Assembly (NCBI GenBank): GCA_030849805.1
Contig: JASANZ010002194.1
Span: 1-64,000 of the forward strand
DNA: 64,000 nt
Source: Sergeia podlipaevii
Taxonomy: Eukaryota; Euglenozoa; Kinetoplastea; Trypanosomatida; Trypanosomatidae
Reading direction: 5' to 3'
This document shows, piece after piece, positions 29,989 through 40,535 of this stretch; positions within the stretch are counted from its first letter, which is position 1, and each line of letters opens with the position of its first letter. The notes below the pieces were generated by a model. The model had not been told where the DNA came from and did no database searches. It was given only the letters and a program-made list of their open reading frames with translations. A program made the translations under genes and the position numbers.

Positions 29989-31113
29989 TCAAGCCTCACG
30001 CCAGCTATGCTCGCGAAGCGCAGCTCCCAGTGGGTCTGCATCGTAGTCAAACAAGGGGTCTAGAGCAAATTTCTGTACACAGTCATCTGGCTCAGCGATC
30101 ACCTCCGCCATGTCTGCACGTATGGAAGAAATACAACCCGCATCAACCATCATCAACGTAGGATGAGCGCCTTCACTATCAGCTATCCCAGGTAATATCA
30201 AGTCATCGGCTTCTTCGTCGTCCTCATTACCCAAAGCATCCTCCATCTCGGAGGAGCTACTTGATGGAGATCTAAGCACCTCTGCTGCCTCGCCGTGCTC
30301 ACAGAACTCCTGGGCACCGGCATCTTTTTCGTTACCAGAGTCCTCATCAACTGCTAGCCAATCATCAAGGCAGCCCACAACTGCTTTATGAGAGGATGAA
30401 TGAACATACGCACTAGCACCTGCCACAACCGCCTCCTGAGTGAAATCTGATGTCCCCGCACCACTCATGTCATACTCATCCACAACGTTATCAAACAACG
30501 TATGACTTGTATCGGTAATTCCCATTTTAAAAAAAGCCACAATGTTGCCAGTGTGAACATCCTCGACCGCTCCTAGGTCGACTTCCTCAATGTCATACAT
30601 GGCATTCGCGAGTGCCTGTTCTTCTGGCGCGGCTGAAGTTACAAGCAATGCGGCAGGGTCACTATGCTTCTCTTTCGTTTGTAGGCATTTCATCGTGCAC
30701 AGAACCGCCTCGTACTGCTGAACCGCCGCCACAACGCCATCCTCCTCCTCAGTATCAACAGACGCCAACACCTCAGCAGCCATCTCGGCCTTGTCCTGCA
30801 GTGGAATTGCTATGAAGTGGCTCATGAAGGTGATCACGTCCTCCTCAGGGCAGCTTAAAAACGCATCCAGAGTGGCAGGACAGTCAGAAAGCTCAGTCTG
30901 CTGTTGTGGCAACTTCAACCCTATCTGAGTCGCTGCTCTCGACACGTAGCGCGCGCCGCTGCCACGCAATCTCTGAGCTATCATCTCCATCGAAGCGGCA
31001 GATGGGTCAGTGGACGATGATGCTGCGACAACCTCGTGTGTTCTATTGGATGAAAATATCTCCTCGGTCTCCTTACACTGAGCCTCATTCGCTGGAGGAT
31101 GTTCTCCCGACAT
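29989..31113 (-). CDS. Acidic protein of unknown function (374 aa)
   Basis: I do not recognise this protein. It has 374 residues, is rich in Asp, Glu, Ala and Ser and has no membrane segment or signal peptide. Residues about 40-160 look helical; residues about 270-310 are a Ser/Asp/Glu-rich low-complexity stretch. The central part (about 175-215) with DIEEVDLG and NIVAFFKMG may be a small folded unit. Codon use is like that of its neighbours, which supports a real gene. The ATG at 31113 has a T-rich tract ending in ATTAG about 70 bases upstream. Confidence 0.7.
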   Translation of the reverse strand: MSGEHPPANEAQCKETEEIFSSNRTHEVVAASSSTDPSAASMEMIAQRLRGSGARYVSRAATQIGLKLPQQQTELSDCPATLDAFLSCPEEDVITFMSHFIAIPLQDKAEMAAEVLASVDTEEEDGVVAAVQQYEAVLCTMKCLQTKEKHSDPAALLVTSAAPEEQALANAMYDIEEVDLGAVEDVHTGNIVAFFKMGITDTSHTLFDNVVDEYDMSGAGTSDFTQEAVVAGASAYVHSSSHKAVVGCLDDWLAVDEDSGNEKDAGAQEFCEHGEAAEVLRSPSSSSSEMEDALGNEDDEEADDLILPGIADSEGAHPTLMMVDAGCISSIRADMAEVIAEPDDCVQKFALDPLFDYDADPLGAALREHSWREA

Positions 31114-34100
31114 TGAGAGAAGTACGCCGAAGTGCTAACAGTATCTTCCGTACAAGGACACCTACAATAGAAATACGCCCTAATAATCAGAAAATAGAGA
31201 AAGTTAAAAAAAAATAAACAGTGTTTTATTTCGAGATCAGGCTATTGGAAATTTTGAGTAACAGACACACAGGATTCCACAATTGCTTTAAAATTTACCT
31301 TCTAGCTTTTTTGAGTGAACGAAAGACATACAATTTAATCGCTATCCGCCAACGTGCAACTGGAGAGAAAACTAAGCACGCTACACACTCGATACTTTTT
31401 GTTTTGTTTTGCAATGGTATCGCATTTTTCACGCATTTTTTTTTCCTTATTTTGATGTTTCTCAATAAAATAAGTACATTGACCACCACAGCAGTACGTG
31501 CACAGATTGAAATATATATATATATATTGATTGTCACGGAAACACTTGAGAATCTTCTCTCTTCTTTTGACACTAACATACTACTGTGGAAAGTTGCACA
31601 CACACAAGCACGTCTGATAACTTATACAACGCCCAATCTGTAACTCATGACAACTATTCTAGTTGCTTTCTTCCTTTCATTTATGGACACATATGTGCAG
31701 TGGCGCTGTTTTCTTTTTTCCACTCGTGTGCGTATGTTTGTGTACACGTCTACTTTTGCTGTGTGTGGTTTTTATTTTTATTTCAATACGATAAAATTGC
31801 TTGCGTGTGTGTTTATGAGTGCATGTGTGGATCTCTCTAATTTATAGTGCACGTCAGCACACTGCTCTCGCTTAACGCACCTCACAGCTCTTGAAAGATG
31901 AAGGTGAGTAAGTACTTTGCACTAGCAGAAGAAGAAAAAAAAAAAGATGTCAGCACACACACACACACACACACACCCACACTCACAACTTAGACATAAG
32001 GAACAGCATTTAAAATCGGTATATAAATTATATATAAGTAGTGAGGAGAAACGCGCTATAAAAGCTGCTTTCAACTGTAGTCGTACTGCTGGCGTAGTGG
32101 AGGTGTATATGCAACTGCGTCACAGTAAATCTTTTAAGTAGTACAAACAAAGAAAAGACAGGTATTCAATAATGCAATGTACTACGCAACCCATATATAT
32201 ACACACGCAACATAAAGGTACCAGGGGATTGATATCTATTTCATTCCCATCTTCAATGAGCCTTTACAACGTACAACCTTGGCAGAAGTATTCAAGATGC
32301 TTACGTAAGACGTTTGTGGAACAAAGAAAAGAGAAAAAGAAGGCGGCATCACATTACAAAAACAGAAAAATAAAAAAAATCATCAAAAACTAAAAAAAAA
32401 TAGTGAATCCATTTAAAAGAACGTATTTCCCTTTGATATATATATAGTTTTCACTTGCCGAAACGCTGAAGGATGATGCATAGCTGAAACACACACACAC
32501 ACACAGAACATGTTTTCTTTCTTTCTTGCGAAAAGATATTGAAACATATATATATATATTCCTTTGAAAATGATGCCGTTGCGTACTGGCTTGAATGAAA
32601 CTGTCTTGCACACAAAAACAAACCTCTCACGGCTTAATGTAGTACTCGCAAAAGACAAAGACTGAATACATCGTGTAGAGCAAAACAAAAACGGTTTCAA
32701 CCAGTATAGGATAGGATAAAGAGGGGAAAACAACAATTTATACATTCACTTTCATGCTGTTACACCTGATTCAGGATGATCTGGCATGCATCATCGAAGA
32801 AACACTTGCTACGCTACACGCCCATTTTGCTATTGACTCATAAGCAAACACACACACACACACACGCACGCACACCAATGTACCTGCTGCTTGAAATGTG
32901 CAAAGCACGTTGCCCTCAATACTTCTACATGCCCATTTTTTTTTCCCTATATGTGTGTGTGTGTGACCAGAAACTTCGCTTTGCCGCTTACTAGATGATT
33001 CGCCATATAGTGAGGGAAAAAAAAAATTTTAAGCGCCAGTGACACGCACAGAAAAAAAAAAAAAGAAGGAAGAGTCTATATATAGCAAGTTTGTATATAG
33101 TACTTCTAGCAAATTCTTTGGCGATGCAGCGTATTCTTCGTTCGAGCTAAAGTTGAAAGGCGGAGAAGAACAAATGGATGCATTGACACACATTTCTTCG
33201 TAGCTACATTGTCTCCTCTACAAATTTCCTGAAACACAGCTGAGAAACGAGAAGAAACTTTTTTTTTCAAAAGTACAGATCATCATTTCAACATTGATCA
33301 TTTCGACTTTAATTTTCTTTTTTTTTTAAAGAAGAAAGAAAACAGAAGCTATATACCAAAGTACAAAGGAAAGAATGTCCTAATACAGAGATTGCCTTCA
33401 CACACCATGCCCTCCTTCTCAATTTTGCCAACAAAAACTAGAAAAAACAAAAAAAAATGTTGATTGGGCTAGGCAAACAAAATGAAAAAGAGCTCTTCTA
33501 AACTCGTTGACGACGATGACAAACGGTGTGCTGAGGAAACAATACTGAGGTGTAGCATGAAATGACCCCCCACATTCAACGGGTGTTTTCTGCCAACAGT
33601 GGTGACATGACGAGCAATACAATAGGTGGGCAAGGAGAAAAAAAGTGCAATAACAATAATGAGTGGNCGGCACGCAATGAGAAAGACAAAAGTTCATTTT
33701 AGGTGAAATCATTCGGCCAACATCAGTAACTCCATGTGTGAGGACTGAAAGCAAAGAGATAAATGATGATAAACAGATAAATAATATAAAACGGAGAGAA
33801 GAAACAATAATAATAATAAAAAGCAACTTGTGATTTCTTCGACCGAAAGTACATATATTAGAGGTGTGCCAAGACTTGTATTATATCCATGTAAAACGTT
33901 TGCTCGTGCTCCAGTTCCTTTCTTGTGAGAAGTACTGCCTCACGCAGCTCTCCTACTCCTCCTCTTATATATATATATATATGCATATCTTTTGCTTCAC
34001 CTTCAATTCCGTAGCTCAGCACAGACCTTTTCTGCTACATCAGTAGGAGGAGTAGTACTAGTGAGGCATCAAAGAAGAGAAAAGGGCACAAAGAATGAAG

Positions 34101-35234
34101 TTTGAGAAGAGGGAGAAAGCTTCGAAAGAGAACTGGCATCTGCGCAAAAAAAAAAAAAAGCAAGACATATGTAACGGAGGACTGGCTGTCGCCCACATAA
34201 AATGTATAAGCACAAGCCTACACATTTGATAGCACAGCAATAACACCAAAAGAAGATTAAAAAAAAAAAACGCAAAAGCAAAAAAAAAGGAAGTAACACA
34301 AAGAAAAAAAAAATCAAAAGTGAAAAAAAAAGAAACTAAGCTGGTGGTTTTCCCCATTTTCAATTTGCTTTCTATCCGTCTTTTGAAGATGCTTTTTTTC
34401 TCTTCACGTTTCCTTGTTGTCTTCTGCAACGGGGAGAAAAGAAGTGCAGCGACACACATATGCATATAATCCAGGTGCACAAGAACCGCACCCGTATCGC
34501 ATGCACACGCGCACACAAAGTAAATGAGAAAGGTGAGCAACAATAAAAAAAAACGCGTGAACTGCTTATATATATACGCGTTCTCCGCTTTTCTCATTTC
34601 CTTTTCTAGAGAAGTACTCCAACAAGGTAGATAGAGCTTTTTTGGTGTGTATATATAAAGAGGGGATGCATCCTATACATGGTACCATTGTCATTGGTGC
34701 GAGAAGGGAAAAAAAAAATTCACCACCATAAGCGAGATCGACGTTCCATTGCCCGTAGAAATCAAAGAAACCTAAAGGTAAACTCAAGATGATTGGGCAA
34801 AAGCACTAGATAACGCACGTAAGATGAGTCCTCCCAGAAAGAAAAGGGAGGGGGAAATAATCGACACCGCTGACAAGAACCCACCAGCAAGCCAGAATGA
34901 GGTGGATACCTGCACAAGAGGCTATAAAAAGAAAGCATTTTTTTAAAAAGGAAAACAAAAATAAAAAGGGCAGAAAAAAGATAAAACGGAAAAAAATCCT
35001 ACAATTAAAGCCACTTTTTCCTCTAAGTAGCCCTTTTCTCTCTTTCTTTCTCTCTCAATTTGATTTCTTCTTTATCTTCTTTCCCTTTGCAAAGACAATA
35101 AATAGAAACTTGGCAAACTATTAAATTCCTTTCTTTTTCAATAATAATAAAAAAGAACGTTCGTACTTGTTTGTGTGTAGTAGAAAAATAGCAAGGAAGC
35201 GTTTGGTGTTGCTTTGCAACATGGATGGGCCCCT
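31114..35234. other. 4.1 kb spacer without a recognised gene
   Basis: This is the longest gap in the window, between the GDPD gene and the acidic-protein gene. It is AT-rich with TA, CA and A runs. One ambiguous base N is at 33667. Bases 33480-33740 are more GC-balanced, and a minus-strand frame of 135 codons (33419-33826) crosses them, but its Phe/Cys/Ser-rich product looks like translated T-rich spacer. I found no tRNA, snRNA or snoRNA signature by eye. Confidence 0.6.
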
Positions 35235-36158
35235 TTAAGGGTGAGCTCCCTTTCCACGTAAGTAGTCGATCATCATCGCTGGGCGATCTGTTTGGAGAAT
35301 GCCGGCGCCAATTTCGTTCACTACATAACCCCAATTGCGGTCCCTATTCTTCAATGCGTGATCATCACTGTGGCCACCACAGGTGGTAGGCCAGATCGTA
35401 TTGATCCATAGCACCGAGCTGGTCTCGGCGGCCATCTCCTTCAGATACGCCAGGGCCTCCTTGTCCTCTACTTCAAAATTGACCTCGTAAATGTCGTGTC
35501 GCGGTGCAAACACTTCAGTCAGCTCTGCTAGCGTCGTGTTCTTAGTAACATTAATAATGGGCATAAAAATGACCTTGTCCATCAAGTCACCCCACTTGGC
35601 GCACATCTGCTTAAAGGAGCCTTCAGACTTGACTATGGTCTGGTGCAGAGTTCCAGTTTGAACCAAAATTTCATATACCTGATCCAAGTACACGTCCGCC
35701 TTATCCAGGTTGACCCAGATGCGACCCTTGCACAACTGCAGAACCTCCTCCACAGTGGGGATAGTAAACTCCGTCATGTTGCCAAGGCCATCCTTGAGGC
35801 GGAGAGCGCGGATGTCCTCGAGCGTGTGATCTGCAATAAGGCCAGTGCCACTGCTGCACCGGTCAAGGGTCTCGTCGTGCATGAGAATAAGATGACCGTC
35901 CTTCGTGCGCCACACATCAACCTCAATGATATCGGCGCCCATGTTGATGCAGCTCTCGACTGCCTCAAGGGTGTTTTCAACGTAGTTGCGCCAGTCGCCA
36001 CGGTGGCATGCCACGCGAACAGGCAGTTGCGATCCAGGCGTGTGTGTAGGGAGGGTAAAGTGAGGTCGCATGGGACCAGGGTAGACGATGAGGTTAGGGC
36101 TGTTGATGGCGGACTGGTCAGGGCTCAAGCCAACACGACTTTCTAATGGGGAAGACAT
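35235..36158 (-). CDS. Glycerophosphodiester phosphodiesterase
   Basis: This encodes 307 residues of the GDPD family, TIM-barrel enzymes that split glycerophosphodiesters into glycerol-3-phosphate and the alcohol. The domain spans residues about 48-300. The signature HRGD starts at H52, followed by E61-N-T (ENTLEA), the metal-binding pair E79 and D81 in IIEVDVW, and the second catalytic His94 in MHDETLDR. A later position often occupied by Glu-x-Lys reads LDKAD here (near residue 155). There is no signal peptide or membrane segment, so a cytosolic enzyme is likely. The length is typical for single-domain family members. It may recycle phospholipid head groups, in line with the CEPT gene elsewhere in the window. 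Confidence 0.93.
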   Translation of the reverse strand: MSSPLESRVGLSPDQSAINSPNLIVYPGPMRPHFTLPTHTPGSQLPVRVACHRGDWRNYVENTLEAVESCINMGADIIEVDVWRTKDGHLILMHDETLDRCSSGTGLIADHTLEDIRALRLKDGLGNMTEFTIPTVEEVLQLCKGRIWVNLDKADVYLDQVYEILVQTGTLHQTIVKSEGSFKQMCAKWGDLMDKVIFMPIINVTKNTTLAELTEVFAPRHDIYEVNFEVEDKEALAYLKEMAAETSSVLWINTIWPTTCGGHSDDHALKNRDRNWGYVVNEIGAGILQTDRPAMMIDYLRGKGAHP

Positions 36159-36927
36159 TTTGAGTGAAGAGATTGGATACCGTGCCGTCCCTTTCTGGGT
36201 ATATATATATATATTCCTTTCTGCTGACTGACTGAGTGTATGTGTGTGTGCTTATTTTCAAAAAGAAGAATTCGGGGGTTCTCTCTCTCTCCTTGCAGTA
36301 GTGTTTGTTTTTAGTGCGTAAGGTAGATATCAGAGAGAGAGAGAAGAAACCTTGGATACAGAAGAACTTCTTTGTTTACAAGTTGAAACAAGAAGATGGT
36401 GATAGTATTCTGCTGAAATCTACGGCAACGGATACAGCCAGCTATTCTTGGTCTGCCTACGTGACAGTAGGAAAAAGAACGAAGAAAGAAACTGTCTAGA
36501 GAATTGGTTATGTGGTGTACGCTTTTTAAAAAAATAAACTAAGTTGGCATGCAGATGACGAGCGGGGCACGAACTAAAAGATTACGAAAGCCTATATAAG
36601 GAAAAAGAAAACACAGAACAGAATAAGCAGAAGAATATATTTTTTAAAATAAGTGCACAGTTTCAATAGAAGGGTTTCAGCAGCCTTTGTTCTACATGTT
36701 TTCGCGGAATTCAAAAGCAAGCACAGCAACGATAAAAAAAATAGACGCTACGCTGGGTTCATCAAGCGGATCTATCAATTATAAATATTTTCTTTTATTT
36801 TCCTTTGAGGAACATCTCTACGACTTCTTTCAAAAACAACAACAAAATAAAATAAAGTAAAAATGCTGAATATCAACATAAAGCACGCATGTAGACACAA
36901 AAGGGGGGAAAAAAACATACCACAATA

Positions 36928-37047
36928 TCAACTGTAGCAACAAACAACGTGACAATGAAACAGAGACGCAATAAAAGCTGTGAGATGCAATTTGATTCCT
37001 TCCTTATCAGAGAAGGAAACATTGGCCGGTGATTGTAGTACCCCCAT
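36928..37047 (-). CDS. Possible 39-aa micro-ORF
   Basis: A minus-strand ORF starts with ATG at 37047 and stops with TGA at 36928. The ATG comes directly after TTGTTTTAG (AG at 37048-37049), as in a trans-spliced start with no leader. The amino-acid composition is mixed and soluble at first, with a hydrophobic second half. It lies 176 bases downstream of another micro-ORF. I do not recognise it, and chance cannot be excluded. Confidence 0.2.
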   Translation of the reverse strand: MGVLQSPANVSFSDKEGIKLHLTAFIASLFHCHVVCCYS

Positions 37048-37222
37048 CTAAAACAAGTAAGCCTCCGCAACTACATCCTCTCAAACCCCCTCAAAACGTA
37101 TGGTACACTCACACACACACATATATATATAGCGATAGTTAGAGAGGGGAAGGCTGGGAGAGAAAGAGAGGAGGGAGGCAGAGAAGAGCAGCATCGCACT
37201 AACAGCGTTATAGGTATTCCCC

Positions 37223-37327
37223 TCAATTCACTTTCCCATGCCAACGCTCAAAGAAGTCTTGGCAGTAACTACCCCTGTCCCGCAGCCTCATGACCTCTAA
37301 AACAAAACGTGTCCCACGTATCTTCAT
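37223..37327 (-). CDS. Possible 34-aa micro-ORF
   Basis: A minus-strand ORF starts with ATG at 37327 and stops with TGA at 37223. The island has near-coding GC content inside an AT-rich spacer. About 30 bases upstream a pyrimidine-rich stretch ends in AAACAAG, a plausible acceptor. The predicted peptide is basic, with alternating charged and hydrophobic residues and one Cys. I recognise no family. Confidence 0.25.
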   Translation of the reverse strand: MKIRGTRFVLEVMRLRDRGSYCQDFFERWHGKVN

Positions 37328-38586
37328 TTACTGTTCTCTGCCTTCTCACACTCTTCTTGTTTGAGAGAAAATGAGAAGGTAAACAATTGACAAAACTGAT
37401 CTTATTCACTCCACCACAAGACTGAGCTGTGCCTCCTTCTCAACAGAAGAAAAGAGAAAAGACTTGAGAGGGAGGGAGAGAAGAAAGCAGACTGCATGCC
37501 TCACATGGCCAATTACAAGGAAACGAGAAAACGCTTCGTTACCTTCGTGACATCAACAAACAAAATACACAAAACAACAACAACAAAAAAAAAGACCGGC
37601 ATAAGTTTGTATACTGGCAGCCACACATACAAACAGTTCAAAATGAAGAGGAAGAAGAAAAGACGTACCTATTGATTCTCACACCACCGCATATATATAT
37701 ATATATAGAGAGAGAAAAGAAAATAGAAGTACAAAAATATATATATATATACAATCTCCGACCCCAAATCAGCATGAATTGCTGTGGGAAAAAGTAGAAG
37801 CGAATAGCATGCAATAGTGGGTGAGACAGAGATCACACCCACCTCGTCTCTAGCACGGAGCTACATATAGATAGAGAGAGAAGAGATAGAAAAGAATATT
37901 GTAAATTTATAGCTGTAACGATGAAACATGCATATACTACGCCTACCACATGTACCTGACTCAATACCAAAGATGCATCACTACACATATAGTAGGTAAA
38001 GAATTGAATAAATACAATGAATTTGGAAAAAAAATGGGGGAGGAGTCTAGAAGAAAGCAAAAAGCTAATGATTAAAAAACCTTTTTTCTCTCCAGCAAAA
38101 ACTAGTGCACACGACAAACGTAAATACACGTGTATATGTCAGAGTATGCCAACCCACCACAGCTCCGTTTCTCCTTTCTGCATACCCGTTCTCAGCAGTA
38201 AAATCCATTTCACCTCCCATTCTTTCCTCCCTACTTCTTTCTTGTATCAGTAAGAAAAAAAGGAGATTTTTTTTTTTTCTCCTCTCCCACTGAGGAATGA
38301 ACTATATCAAAGCATACCGAAAAACCAGTTGGAGACAGATTCCCCAACACATGCACAATACACAAACAGCAACAGCAACAAATTATATCATAGCAAGGAA
38401 TGAAAAAAAAAAAAAAACACCACAACTACTATGCAGAGAGAGACAACAGCCACAGATACTATAATCAATAGGGGGAAAAAAAAAATATAGCAGAAAAATA
38501 AGGAGAGAACGAAGACAGAAAAAAAAAAGAGAAGTAACGAAAAAGGTGCGTACGCAGCCTACGTTACACACACTTCGCCTACTCAC

Positions 38587-40464
38587 TTACTTGCGATGAG
38601 GTCTGCTGTGCTCGGTCTCTTCCTCATCGTCACTTCCATGAGTCTCACTGCCGCTGAATTCGGGACTAGAAGAGGAGTCAGTGTCAAAGAGTGTGTGGTC
38701 ATCTGATCCGGTGTCCGTTGCTGACGACTCCTCGTCCAGGTAGGTGGTCTCCTCGGTGTAACTGCCGCTGCTGCTGTAGTCACTAGAAGATGAGTGCGAC
38801 CCAGTGTGAGACGTCTCCTCTGTCTCGTCCTCGTCATCGTCAATATAGGTAGTTTCCTCTGTGTATGAGTTCTCGTCGGTGGGCTGATCGCGTGAGTCAC
38901 CGACCACAGGGGCGGCGTCCGTCTTGGGGTCATAGGGGTCGTGATACTCGCGTTGTAGTGGCTCTGCGGAAGCCTTAGAGGACTCATACGGTGTCTGGTC
39001 TCCCTCGCGTGGGTAGGTGCCGCTACTACGGTTATCCATGCGCGAGCGCTGCTGAGAGCCATGGGGGGTTTCGTTTTCTACAGGGAACAGCTCCTCCTCT
39101 TCATCCGTGTAGAAGTCGTCATACTCCTCATCCTCCGCCTCAACGCTGTCGGGGAAGGCGTTCGACTCGGTGTTGGTGTACGCATCAAACTGACCCCATC
39201 CACCTTCCACGTTCTCGTCCTTGTTCACACTCGGGATCGGCACATCGCGCGATGACGTAGTGTTGGTGAAAAGCGCTGCTGTTGCGTCCTCGTCCTTCTC
39301 AGTGGGCTCCACCCAGTTGCTGTTGCCACGGCGCTCCTCCTTGCTGCTTTCGCAGCCCTTCACAAGCAAGACGATCATCGTTACGATGAGAGCAAGGAAA
39401 ATGTAGGCAAGGATGATATAGACAGGGATAAGAGCACGTGCCATGCGCACTGTATCCATACCACGCTCAATGCGCACGGCGACGAGGTAGAGAGAAACAA
39501 GCAGCGCGCCATTTGTAAAGAAAGACCCAACGGTATCAAACGCAACACCAATCTCGGAGCGCACGCCGATGGTGTGCCTCATCAGGCTACGCAGGCAGGC
39601 TTCAAAAATGCGTATGCCGGCGCGGCAAGCAAAGGGGATAAAAATATAGTACCACGAGCGGTTCAGCTTATTATCTAACTTCTGACCAATAAGTACCCAT
39701 TGCGTGATCCCGCAGAACATGTTGAGAAATCCGCAGAAGAAGATACCCCACGAGATGAAGCCACTGGGGCGATTGTTGTCGACTGACATCTGCAGGCGCA
39801 GGCGGTTCGGCCACCGCCAGATGAGCGAGGTGAGGTAGTAGAGGATATCACCAATGATCGGCATGCACATGTAAAGGGTGAAGTCGCCATCTTTTTCGTG
39901 TGGGTTGTTCCGCACCGCATGGCCAAACACAAACGGGATGCAGAAGTAGGCGCACGCGGCAAGAAAGTTGCCGATGGGAGAAAGTCGGTCCACGATTGCC
40001 ATGCCCTCTCTGCGGGTGCGCGGACTGATAAAGTTGACCAACATCGCAAAGAGTGTGGTGAGCCACATAAGCGCGGCAAACACCATCAGTGGGGCCACCA
40101 CGTTAATCCACTCCCAATGAATAACACTGTCCACGCGGCACCCAAGGAAGGCAAAAAAGAGAATAAGCATCGCAATTTCTATCATCATCAAGATGCAGTA
40201 GAAAAGAATGGAGCCAGTGGCACCCAGCATAGGCACCAGCGGACCCCAAGTGCCGCTGGCGATGAAGCCATACGCCTCCTCGCCGGCAGCATCATAGAGA
40301 TACTTGCGCGCCTTGTTGTACAACACCAGGTAGGCCTGATAATAGTGGTGGCGTAGCGTTACTTTTCGAAAGTTCCACTTAATCTGCTTGGACGTGATGG
40401 GTGGAAATAGATCCAGAAGATGATAGAGGCGCCAGTTGCGCTCATGCGGAGGTTCGTCGCACAT
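38587..40464 (-). CDS. Multi-span membrane protein with J-like N-terminus and acidic tail
   Basis: This encodes 625 residues. Residues 9-65 resemble a degenerate J domain: the helix pattern and closing KYLYDAAGEEAYGF fit, but the HPD tripeptide is missing (RHH at about 38-40). About eight membrane segments follow, near 82-108, 116-146, 163-184, 195-216, 234-260, 271-292, 310-332 and 342-369. The stretch around residues 107-125 (GCRVDSVIHWEW) recalls the TMEM185 family, a weak link. The tail from 370 is acidic and Ser/Thr-rich and carries the motif SYTEETTY twice. Location and function are unknown; a secretory-pathway membrane is likely. The ATG at 40464 follows a clear acceptor. Confidence 0.6.
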   Translation of the reverse strand: MCDEPPHERNWRLYHLLDLFPPITSKQIKWNFRKVTLRHHYYQAYLVLYNKARKYLYDAAGEEAYGFIASGTWGPLVPMLGATGSILFYCILMMIEIAMLILFFAFLGCRVDSVIHWEWINVVAPLMVFAALMWLTTLFAMLVNFISPRTRREGMAIVDRLSPIGNFLAACAYFCIPFVFGHAVRNNPHEKDGDFTLYMCMPIIGDILYYLTSLIWRWPNRLRLQMSVDNNRPSGFISWGIFFCGFLNMFCGITQWVLIGQKLDNKLNRSWYYIFIPFACRAGIRIFEACLRSLMRHTIGVRSEIGVAFDTVGSFFTNGALLVSLYLVAVRIERGMDTVRMARALIPVYIILAYIFLALIVTMIVLLVKGCESSKEERRGNSNWVEPTEKDEDATAALFTNTTSSRDVPIPSVNKDENVEGGWGQFDAYTNTESNAFPDSVEAEDEEYDDFYTDEEEELFPVENETPHGSQQRSRMDNRSSGTYPREGDQTPYESSKASAEPLQREYHDPYDPKTDAAPVVGDSRDQPTDENSYTEETTYIDDDEDETEETSHTGSHSSSSDYSSSGSYTEETTYLDEESSATDTGSDDHTLFDTDSSSSPEFSGSETHGSDDEEETEHSRPHRK

Positions 40465-40535
40465 GCTGCAGAAGCGTGCGTATGTACGTGTGAAATTCTA
40501 CAGAAAAGGAAAAAAAAGAACAAAGAGGAAACCAA
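40465..40535 (-). other. Predicted trans-splice acceptor of the J-like membrane protein gene
   Basis: A long minus-strand pyrimidine tract ends in TTCTGTAG, with the AG at 40498-40499, 33 bases before the ATG. It is a textbook kinetoplastid acceptor. Confidence 0.7.

Larger units (their letters stand above)
36159..38586. other. 2.4 kb spacer upstream of the GDPD gene
   Basis: This is a mostly AT-rich spacer with TA runs at about 37691-37706 and 37737-37751. It contains two minus-strand micro-ORFs in GC-balanced islands (36928-37047 and 37223-37327), listed separately. A plus-strand frame at 36305-36499 is against the direction of transcription. Confidence 0.6.

Noticed and set aside
33419..33826. 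135-codon minus-strand frame crossing the ambiguous base
   Set aside because: The product is dominated by Phe, Cys, Ser and Leu as expected from T-rich sequence; no family is visible. Kept only as part of the gap finding.
34058..34597. 179-codon hydrophobic minus-strand frame
   Set aside because: The Phe/Leu runs come from long A/T homopolymers, not from membrane-protein-like codon use.
36305..36499. 64-codon plus-strand frame with a protein-like end
   Set aside because: It opposes transcription; on the minus strand the same bases form a pyrimidine tract that suits a splice region.
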